Assembly (NCBI GenBank): GCA_025765595.1 | Contig: JAIVFH010000077.1 | Span: 108,152-172,151, forward strand | DNA from: Obelidium mucronatum | Lineage: Eukaryota; Chytridiomycota; Chytridiomycetes; Chytridiales; Chytriomycetaceae | Direction of reading: 5' to 3' | Length of the DNA: 64,000 nucleotides | In this document: in pieces, positions 22,863 through 33,584 of the stretch | How the letters are laid out: each line of letters opens with the position of its first letter | Position numbering within the stretch: the first letter of the stretch is position 1 | Made by a program: the position numbers and the translations under genes | Notes under the pieces: model-generated | Seen by the model: the letters and a program-made list of their open reading frames with translations, nothing else | What the model was told of the DNA's origin: nothing | Databases searched by the model: none

Positions 22863-22869
22863 TATAAAA
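22863..22869 (+). promoter_or_regulatory. TATA box of Ser/Thr-rich protein gene
   Basis: TATAAAA lies 41 bp upstream of the ATG at 22904, as for the neighbouring small secreted wall-protein genes. Confidence 0.5.
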
Positions 22870-22903
22870 GCCTCAATTTTACTGCATCCTCTTCCTTAAA
22901 AAA

Positions 22904-23461
22904 ATGATGATAAAGCATGCATTTCTTAGTTTCGTAATTGGTACAATTGCCTCAAGTTATCCAATTCAAGTGGCAACCAGTGATGCTATACTCACCACAA
23001 GTACTGGTCTGAGTTTTGAAGCTGTCACGTCCAGTTCGATGACAACCCCAGTTCCATCAAAGACAGAAAACGTTAACCTGGAATTCCGGACTGATACTGC
23101 ACATTCAGATTCTACAAAAAGCTGTGAAGACGCAAATGTCGCCCCACCTACACCTGCTCCATTTTCACAAGTAGGGCAGCCGCTAATTTACACTCCCTCT
23201 GCAACAGTAAACCCCTTTAAACCGCACACAAGTCAAGAAAGCATTACTACACCAGGAGCCACAGGCCCAACAACCCTAACACCTCCAACAACAAAATCAA
23301 AGACAACGACAACATTGACAACATTTACAACAACGACAATCAATCCAATGTATGTTCCATACCCCATTACGAATGGGAATATCGTTGCAAGTGTATTGTC
23401 TGGCGCGACTTCCAAATGCGTTTCTCTACTTCTTGTCCTTTTGGCGCTCCCATGCATTTAG
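22904..23461 (+). CDS. Secreted Ser/Thr/Pro-rich GPI-type protein, 185 aa
   Basis: Single exon. An N-terminal hydrophobic segment (AFLSFVIGTIASSYP) looks like a signal peptide. It is followed by a long Thr/Ser/Pro-rich stretch with runs such as TTTTLTTFTTTT and only two cysteines in the mature part. The C-terminus has a small-residue site and a hydrophobic tail (VSLLLVLLALPCI), consistent with GPI attachment. It is probably an O-glycosylated wall protein. It is not obviously related in sequence to the three QTALYS-type proteins nearby. No catalytic domain is visible. Confidence 0.68.
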   Translation: MMIKHAFLSFVIGTIASSYPIQVATSDAILTTSTGLSFEAVTSSSMTTPVPSKTENVNLEFRTDTAHSDSTKSCEDANVAPPTPAPFSQVGQPLIYTPSATVNPFKPHTSQESITTPGATGPTTLTPPTTKSKTTTTLTTFTTTTINPMYVPYPITNGNIVASVLSGATSKCVSLLLVLLALPCI

Positions 23462-23805
23462 TTTTATGCGTTTATACTACTTCGCTTCAGTTTCAACAAA
23501 TAAACCTTTTCTCAGGTTATCCACTTCAAATGAATAGAATTTTAGTTGCTTGATTGTTACAATGATACCGGAAAGAAAGATATTGCATATTGGTGGTAGG
23601 CGATTCAAAAGGAATAACTAAATACTGTCACAGTTGCCAGTGTTTTAGTTGTTTGATATAGTGGCGGGGTATGGCTTATCAGAGAGTTAACGCTGCGATG
23701 ATCTCCCAAGAAAATTCAGTTTCATTTGATGAAAAGACACGACACTTGAAACTTGATTTATTTTCAGATTTAGTTTCAAAACCAATCCCAAACCAAATCC
23801 AGAAA

Positions 23806-24392
23806 ATGGTGTCTTCGTCTGCTATCGTTGCACTTGTATTCAGCTTCTGCTGCTGCCTCCGCTGTGGCACAAGCCGCCACAACTTGTACCGAAAACAAAC
23901 CAGTTGTTGCCACCACATGCACTTCAGCCGCGACTACAGCCGTTGCACCTGCTACGGTTGCGCCAACAACTGCTCCAGCCCCAGTTATTCCAACAACCTG
24001 CACCACTTCAGCCGCCAAGGGAACAACAGCTGTAGCCCCAGCACCCCAACACTCCAACAACTTGCACAGCGACTGCCAAGTCCAGTGTTGCACCAATCGC
24101 AACCACGCAAGGTCCAGCTGGTAATGTGCCAACAACCTGCACTTCTGCTCCTGTGAAGTCTTCTGCTGTTGCTCCAGTGGTTGTAACTGGCACTGGTGGT
24201 CAAACCACAACTTGTACTGGCGCCGGAGCTACTGTCCCACCAGCAGGAAACACTCCAACACCAACTGCAGGAAAATCATCTGCCTATGTTCCCCCAACTC
24301 AAGCTGCTACTACCAAAGCGAACGTGCTCGCGTCTTCAGCCAATAGATTTACTGTCGCTGCTGCCAGTGTCTTTATCCTTGCACTATTCTGA
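23806..24392 (+). pseudogene. Mucin-like secreted protein gene with two frameshifts
   Basis: A signal-peptide start (MVSSSAIVALVF) at 23806 is in one frame. The continuation ASAAASAVAQAATTCTENKP is in the next frame. A second +1 change near 24040-24055 leads into NTPTTCTATAKSS and then SSAYVPPTQAATTKANVLAS and a GPI-like tail (FTVAAASVFILALF) in the third frame. Repeated TTCT cysteine motifs run through all parts, showing they belong together. No GT-AG intron can account for the shifts. The second break lies at a CCCC run. Either the gene is decaying or two single-base errors are present. If intact it would be a ~195-residue Cys-containing wall protein. Confidence 0.6.
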
Positions 24393-24470
24393 AGTGTTTA
24401 TTCCTTTGCAGTCTCTTCTTTGTTTATGATATGAATAAAAGGCATACAGTTGTTATTCTCATCTTCCTCT

Positions 24471-27025
24471 ATGTGGCTGGTCAAAATCTTGAAACGGAAA
24501 AAGAAAGTTACAGAAAAAAAAAACGTCAACGACAGTATGGGAGTGTTTGAAGATATCAGAGTGTATGCTTCACACAAATGGCGCGGCTTCAAGAAGGGAA
24601 TGAGAGAGTCGCTTGACCAAGAATCGAATGGATCATTGCGTCCAGTGGTTGGTGAGTACGGGAGAGTTGTTTTGTTTCAAGATGTTTTTGGAGGCTGTGT
24701 CGGACTTGGGTTTTACTGGTCCATTGGCACTTACCGCCTTACTTTTCCAAAACGATAGATATGATCACAGGAGCTCAGATGCAGGGTTGCTTGATTGCAT
24801 TGCTTCCCACGTTGATTATGTTTGAGACTGGCAACATTGCTGTTGACATGTTTGTCATCTCATCGCTGGTCACCTTAATCATGGCGATTATTGGGATATT
24901 TGGATCAGTGATTCGTCAGATAATTGATGATGACACCGAGGTAGGTTTCAGTGTGGTTATCATGTCAAGAGTGGATTAGTTGAACCCCCTCCTACCGACC
25001 AACTTAGGTTCGTGCAGAAACAAATCTTAGCGTAAAGATTGAGTTTCATCGGATGGACCGCTGGAGCGAGCCGCAGGAAAACCTCCATTGGAAGGCTCTT
25101 GCTTGGCTCATCACTCTACGTTCGAAACACCAAACAAAGGGTGAATATAGAATGGTTCCATTTGTTCCAGAGAACGATGATTCTGGCTCAGAGTCCGAAC
25201 AAGAAGAAGACGGAGTCGATGTGAGCCAAGTTGACATTCCTCACTTCAACATTCTCCCACGTGGAGACCGAGAGCTGGAAATTGAGGTGATTTTCCACAC
25301 ACAAAAACGACTTGGTTTTTCTTCCAATGATCTGAATGGCATCTTTTTCCTTCATTGTTTTGATAGCATGATGGGTGCAAGTTTATCGTTCAATTTGATC
25401 TTTCTGGAAATGCCAACAACAATGATAATGGCGGCGACGACAAGAAGAACCACCGCGAAGTAAACCCAATGATCAACCGAGAGCCCCCAATTCTTATCCG
25501 TCGTGTTGACAATGAAGTTGCAACACTTGAATGGATGCAAGACTTCCTCAACAAAGTCTCCAAACTCTACGCAAAAGACCAATGCAGCAAAAAGCGCCGC
25601 GCCCGATACGAACGACCCGCCGATTACTCCTACTGGACTTTTGTACAGAACCTCCGCTCTGTTCGTGGGCTCAGCTCCGTTGCCCTTGACAAGACCCAAG
25701 AAGAACTGCTGCTCAAAGATCTGGAAACTTTCACAAACGATAAAGAATTCTACAAGCGCATGGGGCTGCCGTACCGCCGGGGTTACCTCTTTAGTGGAAA
25801 GCCAGGAACAGGAAAGACAAGTTTGATTAATGCGATTTCGGCAACCTACAACCGAGACATTTACTACATTGACTTACAAGAAATCAAATCCGACAATGAG
25901 CTTCAGAGCGCCTTTTCCTCTGTTCCAAAGAACGCGATTATTGTGTTTGAGGATATTGACGCACAAAGCGGAGAGGTTCATTCACGAGAGCGTCGCTTCG
26001 CCTTGAAGAAGGTTGATCGATTCAGAACGTTTCAAGAAAAGAGAATGGAGCGAAAGAAGAAGAAGGTTGAAGAATTGGCTGAAGAAGACTCTGATAAGGA
26101 CAGTGACGGCGAAGAATCTAATGCTGAAGGTGACGACAATGATGACGAAGAAGAAAAACCGGCAAAGAAGGACAAGAAGGCCAAGAAAACAATTGTGGAC
26201 ATTGTGGACGATATTCAAGATGATATTTTCAGCGACTTTGGCGATCCAAGTGGAGGAATGCTAGCTGGTGGTTTTGGAGGCTTTGGTGGCGGATTTGGGC
26301 CGTCCCTTCCAACCGGAATAGGAGGTATGGACTTTGGTGACCTTAAACTTGGAAAGAAATCCCTCTTCACTGGATTTACTTTGAGTATGTTGCTCAACTG
26401 TCTTGGTAAGTACATTTTACATCGGTCATCTTTGGAAAAAAAAATGCTCACAAACTCCACCGTAAAAGATGGTCATATGCTCAACGAAAATATCATGATT
26501 ATTATGACATCCAACCATCCCGAGGTCCTCGACCCAGCGCTTATCCGACCTGGCCGTATCGATCTCCACCTATCTCTGGGCTACTGTACACACTACCAGC
26601 TCAACAAAATGTACCAATCTGTCATGGACGACCCCACCGTTTCATTCGATTTTGAAAAGTACCCAGTTGCGGAACACACAATTGCACCTTGCGATGCTCT
26701 AAGAATCATGATTTTGTACCGATCGAATCCTGAATTGATCCCATTGAGGTTGTTGGAACGTGGTGACGAAATTTTGAGTGGTAAGCCGTTGACGACGGGT
26801 ATCCAGGCTGGGGAAGCTGCTATTTCACATAACAAGGATGAAGGCGGGAAGAATGGAGCAATCACGAAGGATGGGATGTCGGTGTTGAATAGTGGGAGCA
26901 ATGATGATGGTGAGAGAGACTCTTCAGATGTGATTGAAGAGGAGGTCTTGAAGGAGGAACCAGTACCAGCAGCCTTTATTGAAGGAATCAAGAAGCGCAA
27001 GAACAAGAAGAAGGGCAGAAAATAA
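24471..27025 (+). CDS. BCS1-like AAA ATPase, 745 aa
   Basis: Five exons (24471-24651, 24759-24940, 25008-25286, 25367-26405, 26469-27025) close in frame. A later ATG at 24537 is an alternative start. Hydrophobic segments around MQGCLIALLPTLIMF and VISSLVTLIMAIIGIFGSVI form the membrane anchor. The AAA module has Walker A GKPGTGKTS, Walker B AIIVFEDIDAQ, and LLNCLDG followed by IIMTSNHPEVLDPALIRPGR with the Arg fingers. An acidic and then Gly-rich insertion of about 120 residues lies between Walker B and LLNCLDG; classical Bcs1, the mitochondrial Rieske translocase, lacks it. The last intron (63 nt) is in frame and stop-free. The gene belongs to the expanded BCS1-like group rather than being clearly the orthologue. 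Localisation and substrate are unknown. Confidence 0.85.
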
Positions 27026-27195
27026 ACTAAAAAGACAGCTTTTTCATACAATTATATTATTTGCGATATTATGTAAAAGGTCCCGTGTAAGATTACAAAG
27101 TTATTCTGGCGGCTGGTTGAACATCCCCTTGGCATTGATTGACAATGCTCGCTTGCGCCTCCTTTACCTCCCTCCACAATGAAAAATAAACAGGA

Positions 27196-27400
27196 TCAGT
27201 CTTTTGGTATTGAGTCTTCTGAAAGAGCAGGTCCGCCACCGTATTGAGCCACTAATTTGATCCATGAGGTCTCAGATATAATTCCAAAGTCATGGTGTGG
27301 GGACCAATGCTGGATTCATGAGGACATGTTCATCCGAATTTACACCCCCAAGAATATTAGGTGCAACTAGAGCACTATTGTCAATCGTCCTTAGGAGGAT
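27196..27400 (-). pseudogene. Decayed DUSP tail of the second F-box/ZnF/DUSP unit
   Basis: After the stop at 27381 the homology to the other units continues in shifted frames: NSALVAPNILGGV and NPALVP in one, then HHDFGIISETSWIKLVAQYG and GGGPALSEDSIPKD in another. A third one-base difference just after that gives a TGA at 27196-27198. Compared with the gene at 30447-32020 this is three single-base shifts within ~200 bp, so the tail is no longer encoded in one frame. Confidence 0.72.
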
Positions 27401-29862
27401 CTCCGTCTCCCATAAGAAACCGTGTCCATTCTCTCAGAAAATCACGACTCAAGAAAAATAGGCGATCTCCTTCCTCCACAACATGCATCATCCTCTCTTC
27501 AATTCTTCGCGGATTCCAGGAAACTTGCTGGCGAAGCGAGCGGAAAGGCTCCTTTTGAGGGCTCAAGAATTGAGATGTGATTTGAGATAGTTTTTGCTGT
27601 TCGGCCTTGGGCTGGTAAGGATTTCCCACCCATTTTATACAAGAATAGCACCATACTTCCAGGTTGTGGATTTTGAGGGAAAGTGGGTGCTTTGTGGCGG
27701 ATGTGTGATGCAAAGCGTGTTGCTTCCTAGATCGACCACACGCAGTGCTCTGACAGCCAGGTGAAAGACACATCCAGAGATCAGGAGGTCCGATAGTGCA
27801 AGATTCGTGAGTGCATTTTACGGAATTGTAATCAGCGGAATCGAGCTTCGTTTGATAGCTTTTGGTTTTGTAGACAAAAACGTTAGCCTTGATAATCGCA
27901 ATATCCTTCAATCTTACAATTGAGTTCTCTCTTGAATCACAGATGCAGATAATGTTGACAGATGTGGACAGCAGAGGTCATAGAATTCGGGATCAAAACA
28001 CGCTGTTCGCCAATTGCCGCCCGTTTCAATGTAATTGATTCCATGCTTGTCGAACGCGAGTTTGGCCCATAAATATTGCGAGTTATTCAAAATACTCCTC
28101 ATCTTGGAACATGTTCCGATAAGCGCCAAAACGGAAGTAGCGTCCAAAAAATTGTAAGCAGTCATGAAAATAACCTGAATTCTCTGGGTCAGCACACGCC
28201 TAAAAAATGCCAGGGGCTGACAACAAACCTCTGAAGCAAGGTCTAAAATACAGAATTTTTCCTTTGCATGTTCTTCCACGCTACTTCGCCTCCGCCTGGT
28301 GGCTCCATTGGGGACGCCCGTGTTCAGAATCGGATGAGTCATTGCATGGCGGCTTTCAATCAGCTTGTAAAGGCTGCTTTTGATTATATAATGTTCACTT
28401 CTTGGACGCCCTGTTCCGGGAACTATTTTTTGTCGGTTCTCTTTGCACTGCGCAATTATTGTAGCTCTTGAAGAAGCAATCGATTCGCGAAGAGTTAAAT
28501 ACTCTGGATCATTGGCAGGGATATTGTCGAGCGAGAGTGGTGGACCATCTCCACCATAAGTTGCAAACAGATAATTCCAAGACGCCTGGAGAAAGAGTTA
28601 GCTCTGAAATCAGCATTTTTCTCATCCTTTACCTCACTAACAATCCCGAAATCCCGATGAGGAATAACGTTGTGCTTCATTAAAGCCTTTCCATTTTCAT
28701 CATAACCAGCAACAAGAGAGCCATTCTTAATTCCATTTGGGCCGGGAACATTATCCATCAAGAAAAAACTCCATTCAGTGAGAAACTCGATGGACAAAAA
28801 GTAGATTTTGTCGTTCTCGTCGAGGTTGTACACATCTCGTTCCCGAAACCTGCGATCTCTAAGCGCGGCCTCCTTTTGCAATGACAGAAACGGTTCCGAT
28901 TGAGCATCAATGAGACTTTGTATTATGCCTTTAATTGTGACTTGTTCGGCCATTGGCATACATGGATTTCCCACCCATTTGACGCAATCATAACACTGTG
29001 ATTTTAACGTTAGAGAAATTAGGTACGAATATCTCTGTTACCCATGCTTCTAACGTGGTTACACGAATTGTCATCAAATGGCGGGTTGCCTCGTGGTGTT
29101 TCAGGGCATGCTTATTCTTTGACCTGCTGCAGCCAACGCTGTCGCAATTTTCTGATAGACAAAACCATATATCCTGATTTGAAGAGAAAAACAAGATTAG
29201 GTTGTTGACAGTCGGTTGGTGGCGTGATAAAATAAAAAGAAAGAAACTGACCTGCGGGCCAAACTGACAGTCCTGATGAGTGCACTTCACAGACGTCTTC
29301 AACATGAAATTTTGATATCTGAGAGAAAGTGTTAATACACAGTTTTTTTGGTGACTCCGTGATAACTTTTTTTTCTTCTTTTTGGTTCACTTACGTTGAA
29401 GAGCGGTCGGCTATGACATGTTTCTGATTCAAAGTACTTAGATGGGGACAGCAAGCTTCGATAAATTCTCGATCAAAACAGTTCCGCTTCCAGTCTCCGC
29501 CTGGCTCGATATAGTTGATCTTGTGCCAGTGAGTCGAAAGTGCCTTCCAGAGTTGCTGTGACGACAGAATGTTTCGCAAGCGGTAGTGAGTGTGAGATAA
29601 ATAGAGAACTGATATCGGATCGAGGAACTGGATGGCCATATGCTGTACTATCTGTCAAAGGAGCAATTCTACCTATTAGTGATATGTTGAAGGAAGCAAG
29701 AAGAGGGTTCCTGTACAGAGTCCGGACCAAGTGCGATGGCTTCGCCAGCCCATCCGAGCGCCAATGGCTATTGAGGTGATTGTTTACCTCTGGCGGGAGC
29801 TGGGACAGGCTCGGTCCGGCAAAGGGAGATGCCGGATCTTGCAACATGTTTTCAATCTCCAT
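27381..29862 (-). CDS. Double-unit F-box / ZnF-UBP / DUSP protein (two tandem units in one frame)
   Basis: Eight exons (29862-29788, 29651-29395, 29318-29252, 29173-29042, 28995-28633, 28585-28229, 28174-27918, 27858-27381) read through 661 codons. Unit 1: F-box (SLSQLPPE then IVQHMAIQFLDPISVLYL), UBP-type zinc finger (KCTHQDCQFG, IWFCLSENCDSVGCSRSKNK, HALKHH, CYDCVKWVGN) and DUSP (YFLSIEFLTEWSFFL, HRDFGIVSE, ASWNYL-YGG). Exon 6 has no stop and runs into unit 2: F-box (LDLASE then VIFMTAYNFLDATSVLAL), zinc finger (WMCLSPGCQSTACGRSRKQH, VWCYSCIKWVGN) and a DUSP that breaks at 27381. Zinc ligands are intact in both fingers. No USP protease domain is present. By domain logic it may be an SCF adaptor recognising ubiquitin tails (inference). 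Two separate genes remain possible, with unit 2 starting at the ATG at 28342. Confidence 0.66.
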
Positions 29863-29950
29863 ATTTTTGGAATGAATAATATCTCCATTATTTTTGACAT
29901 GTACATCAAACAATAAAAAGATTTCAGCTTATACTTTTATTGTTGTAAAT

Positions 29951-30226
29951 CTAAACACATCCTACGTAGGGAAGAATAACTGTACACGTTGTTCCAGCTG
30001 CACAACTCGTGTGTTGGACCCAGGTGAGAGACGGCGACGTGGTCCAAAGAGAGTTGCTGATACAAATAAAGCTTCCTGGTGGCAGAACTTTTGGGTCCGG
30101 GAATAATGGCGCGTTCAAGGGGGCTGTAATATCACTTGCAGATTGGGGAGCTCCTCTTGGACTCAACTTGGGGACTGCTGATACAATCGATGCGAACGCA
30201 ATAAGAGCACTGAAAAGGAACTTCAT
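29951..30226 (-). CDS. Small secreted Cys protein, CBM19-like, 91 aa
   Basis: Single exon. The signal peptide MKFLFSALIAFASIVSAVP is followed by a short linker. The C-terminal ~40 residues contain GSFICISNSLWTTSPSLTWV, then SCAAGTTCTVILPYVGC. The order C...W-V...C-A-A-G-T-x-C...C matches the chitin-binding CBM19 type seen in fungal chitinases and small wall or effector proteins. It has four cysteines, presumably two disulfides. It lies between the two F-box/ZnF/DUSP loci on the same strand but looks unrelated to them. Chitin binding is inference. Confidence 0.6.
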   Translation of the reverse strand: MKFLFSALIAFASIVSAVPKLSPRGAPQSASDITAPLNAPLFPDPKVLPPGSFICISNSLWTTSPSLTWVQHTSCAAGTTCTVILPYVGCV

Positions 30227-30446
30227 GGCGTTCTTTTTGGAAGAGATTTACAAAGAGATAGAGCTGTATTGTTCACTCTTTATGGGGTGTAACACAATGG
30301 ATCTCATTGAGTCATTGGCTTACTTGTCAAACAATGAGAGGAGTGTTAAGACACAGCCCCAAAACAATCAACGCATCTCTTGCCATAAGTTAGCCTTTTA
30401 TTGACACTTCTGAAAGATAATTCGATGTTCACTGTAGGTCAAAAAT

Positions 30447-32020
30447 TTACACTGGCGGTCGAAAATCATTAGCAACAGGGGTAATTGCAGCTGTAGTATT
30501 CGTTGTTGACATACAGGATGAAGATGTTGAGGATCCCTGTGCATTTGGTTTTCGACCCTTGCATTGATCGACAATTCGCTGTTTTCCTGTCGCAATCTCT
30601 TGTAATAGCGGGAAATAGACTGGATTGTCTTTTGGAATATTGTCTTCTGACATGGCAGGCCCTCCACCATAGTATTTACACAGAGTAAGCCAAGAAGCCT
30701 AAATATTTGTTACCATCAACTGTAAAAACAAAACTGAAAATAGTTACCTCTGAGATAATCCCAAAATCGTGGAAAGGGGCCATGTAAGGATTCATCAATT
30801 CCAACCCCCCTGGCAAACCATCCGGAGATCCAACGTAAGCCCAATCTTCTCGATTGACCACCAAAGATTTGTTATTGATATTTTCTGGGGGCATTTCATT
30901 TCCAAGCAAGAATTTTCGCCAAGCAAGCAAGAACTCGACACTGAGAAAATAGACCTTGTCCTCCTCGTTCAGCTGATACATTTCCCTCTCCAAATGCCGC
31001 CGATCATTGAATATTTTGTGTTGCTGGAGCGATTGAATAGTTCTGGATGGTGACGATAGGTTGGAGGCAAGGAATTGGGAAACTATCTGTTCAACTCTTT
31101 GGACTTCGGAGGGGTGCTTTCCACGTTTCCCAACCCACTTGATGCATTGATAGCACTATTTATCGAAATGAGATTCTGTTTCGTGCAATCATATTGATAG
31201 AACGCGTTACCCAAACTTCCAGAGTGTTAATTTTCAGTGATATATGATGAGATTGAGCAGCGTAATGAAGCATTGCGTGTTGCCCTTTCGTTCGACCACA
31301 TCCAGTGCTTTCACAGTGTTTCGTCATGCACATCCATAGATCCTAAGTTTTAAATTAGTCCCTATTGTCAGCCGTATCTAAGTTCTATTTTTGGAATATT
31401 CACCGGTTGACCGTAGGAACACGAAGCATCTGAGCACTTGATATCATCCACACAACTCAAAGAACCGTATTGATCGAGATAGCTTTGAATAGATAATTTA
31501 ACATTCAAAAAGGGTTTAAAAAAGTGGAGATTTCCACACGTAAATTTCCTCATCACCACCATTCACCCACCCAAAAACAAAAACCGAACTTACTGCTTCG
31601 CACGGTCTTCGACAACAGCATCTGAAATATCCGACAAATGAGGACACAATTTTGCAGTTTCTGGATCGAAGCAGACTCGCTTCCAGTCCCCGGCTGATTG
31701 AATGTAATTGATCTTGTACCTGCGGTATGTAAGTGTAGACCACAATGTTTGAGAGTTGTTCAGGGTTTGCCGAAGCAATGAGCAGCATTGAATCAGGGCA
31801 AGGACTTCCTTGTATGTCAGAAAGTCGATGGCTATGTGGAAGATGACCTATGATATTTGTTAGATAAGAATCTGGTAGCAGAAGCCGTGCCAGTTACAGC
31901 TATCCCCCCAAACCAGACGAGTGGCATCGAGAGGAGGGGTAAACGCTAGGGGTTTTAGCTTAAAGGGGTGGTTACCTCTGGCGGGATCCTCAGCAGTTGG
32001 GACTGAAGCTGAATAGCCAT
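30447..32020 (-). CDS. F-box / ZnF-UBP / DUSP protein, single unit, 389 aa
   Basis: Six exons (32020-31976, 31847-31594, 31482-31404, 31342-31211, 31155-30748, 30698-30447) close in frame. F-box: LLRIPPE then VIFHIAIDFLTYKEVLAL and QTLWSTLTYR. UBP zinc finger: IKCSDASCSYG, DLWMCMTKHCESTGCGRTKG, QHAMLHY, VWCYQCIKWVG, with all Cys/His ligands. DUSP: VYFLSVEFLLAWRKFLLGNE, NINNKSLV, FHDFGIISE, ASWLTLCKYYGGGPAMSEDN. It ends in a short Ser/Thr tail. It is the intact reference for the double-unit gene next door; intron positions and phases match unit 1 of that gene exactly. It is divergent from thymidylate synthase across 176 bp. Confidence 0.72.
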
Positions 32021-32196
32021 AATAAAAAATAATTTCAGTTTGATTTTTTGAATTGCTGCGACATTGCGATCAAAAAAAGGCAACAACCAGAGTTTATCGT
32101 AGTTTTCACGCCAAAATACAAAGCAGTCGATTTGTATTTTGGTTTCTATTCTAATGGTACATGCTGTATTTTTATAGGTTTTTATATCATCAAAAA
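32021..32196. promoter_or_regulatory. Bidirectional intergenic promoter region
   Basis: A 176-bp AT-rich spacer lies between the divergent start codons of the F-box/ZnF/DUSP gene and thymidylate synthase. Both 5' UTRs and core promoters must fit here. No clear TATA box or repeated motif was recognised. Confidence 0.4.
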
Positions 32197-33454
<1,258 letters not shown>

Positions 33455-33584
33455 AAACGAGTCTTTTTTTTTGGGCCTTAAATATTTTGATTAAAATTCC
33501 GTTACAACCTTCCACCTCACTCAACAGCCCAGTTATTCGGTCACTAGGAGGATATTCTCGCGGAAAACGGAGCATTCTCTATAA

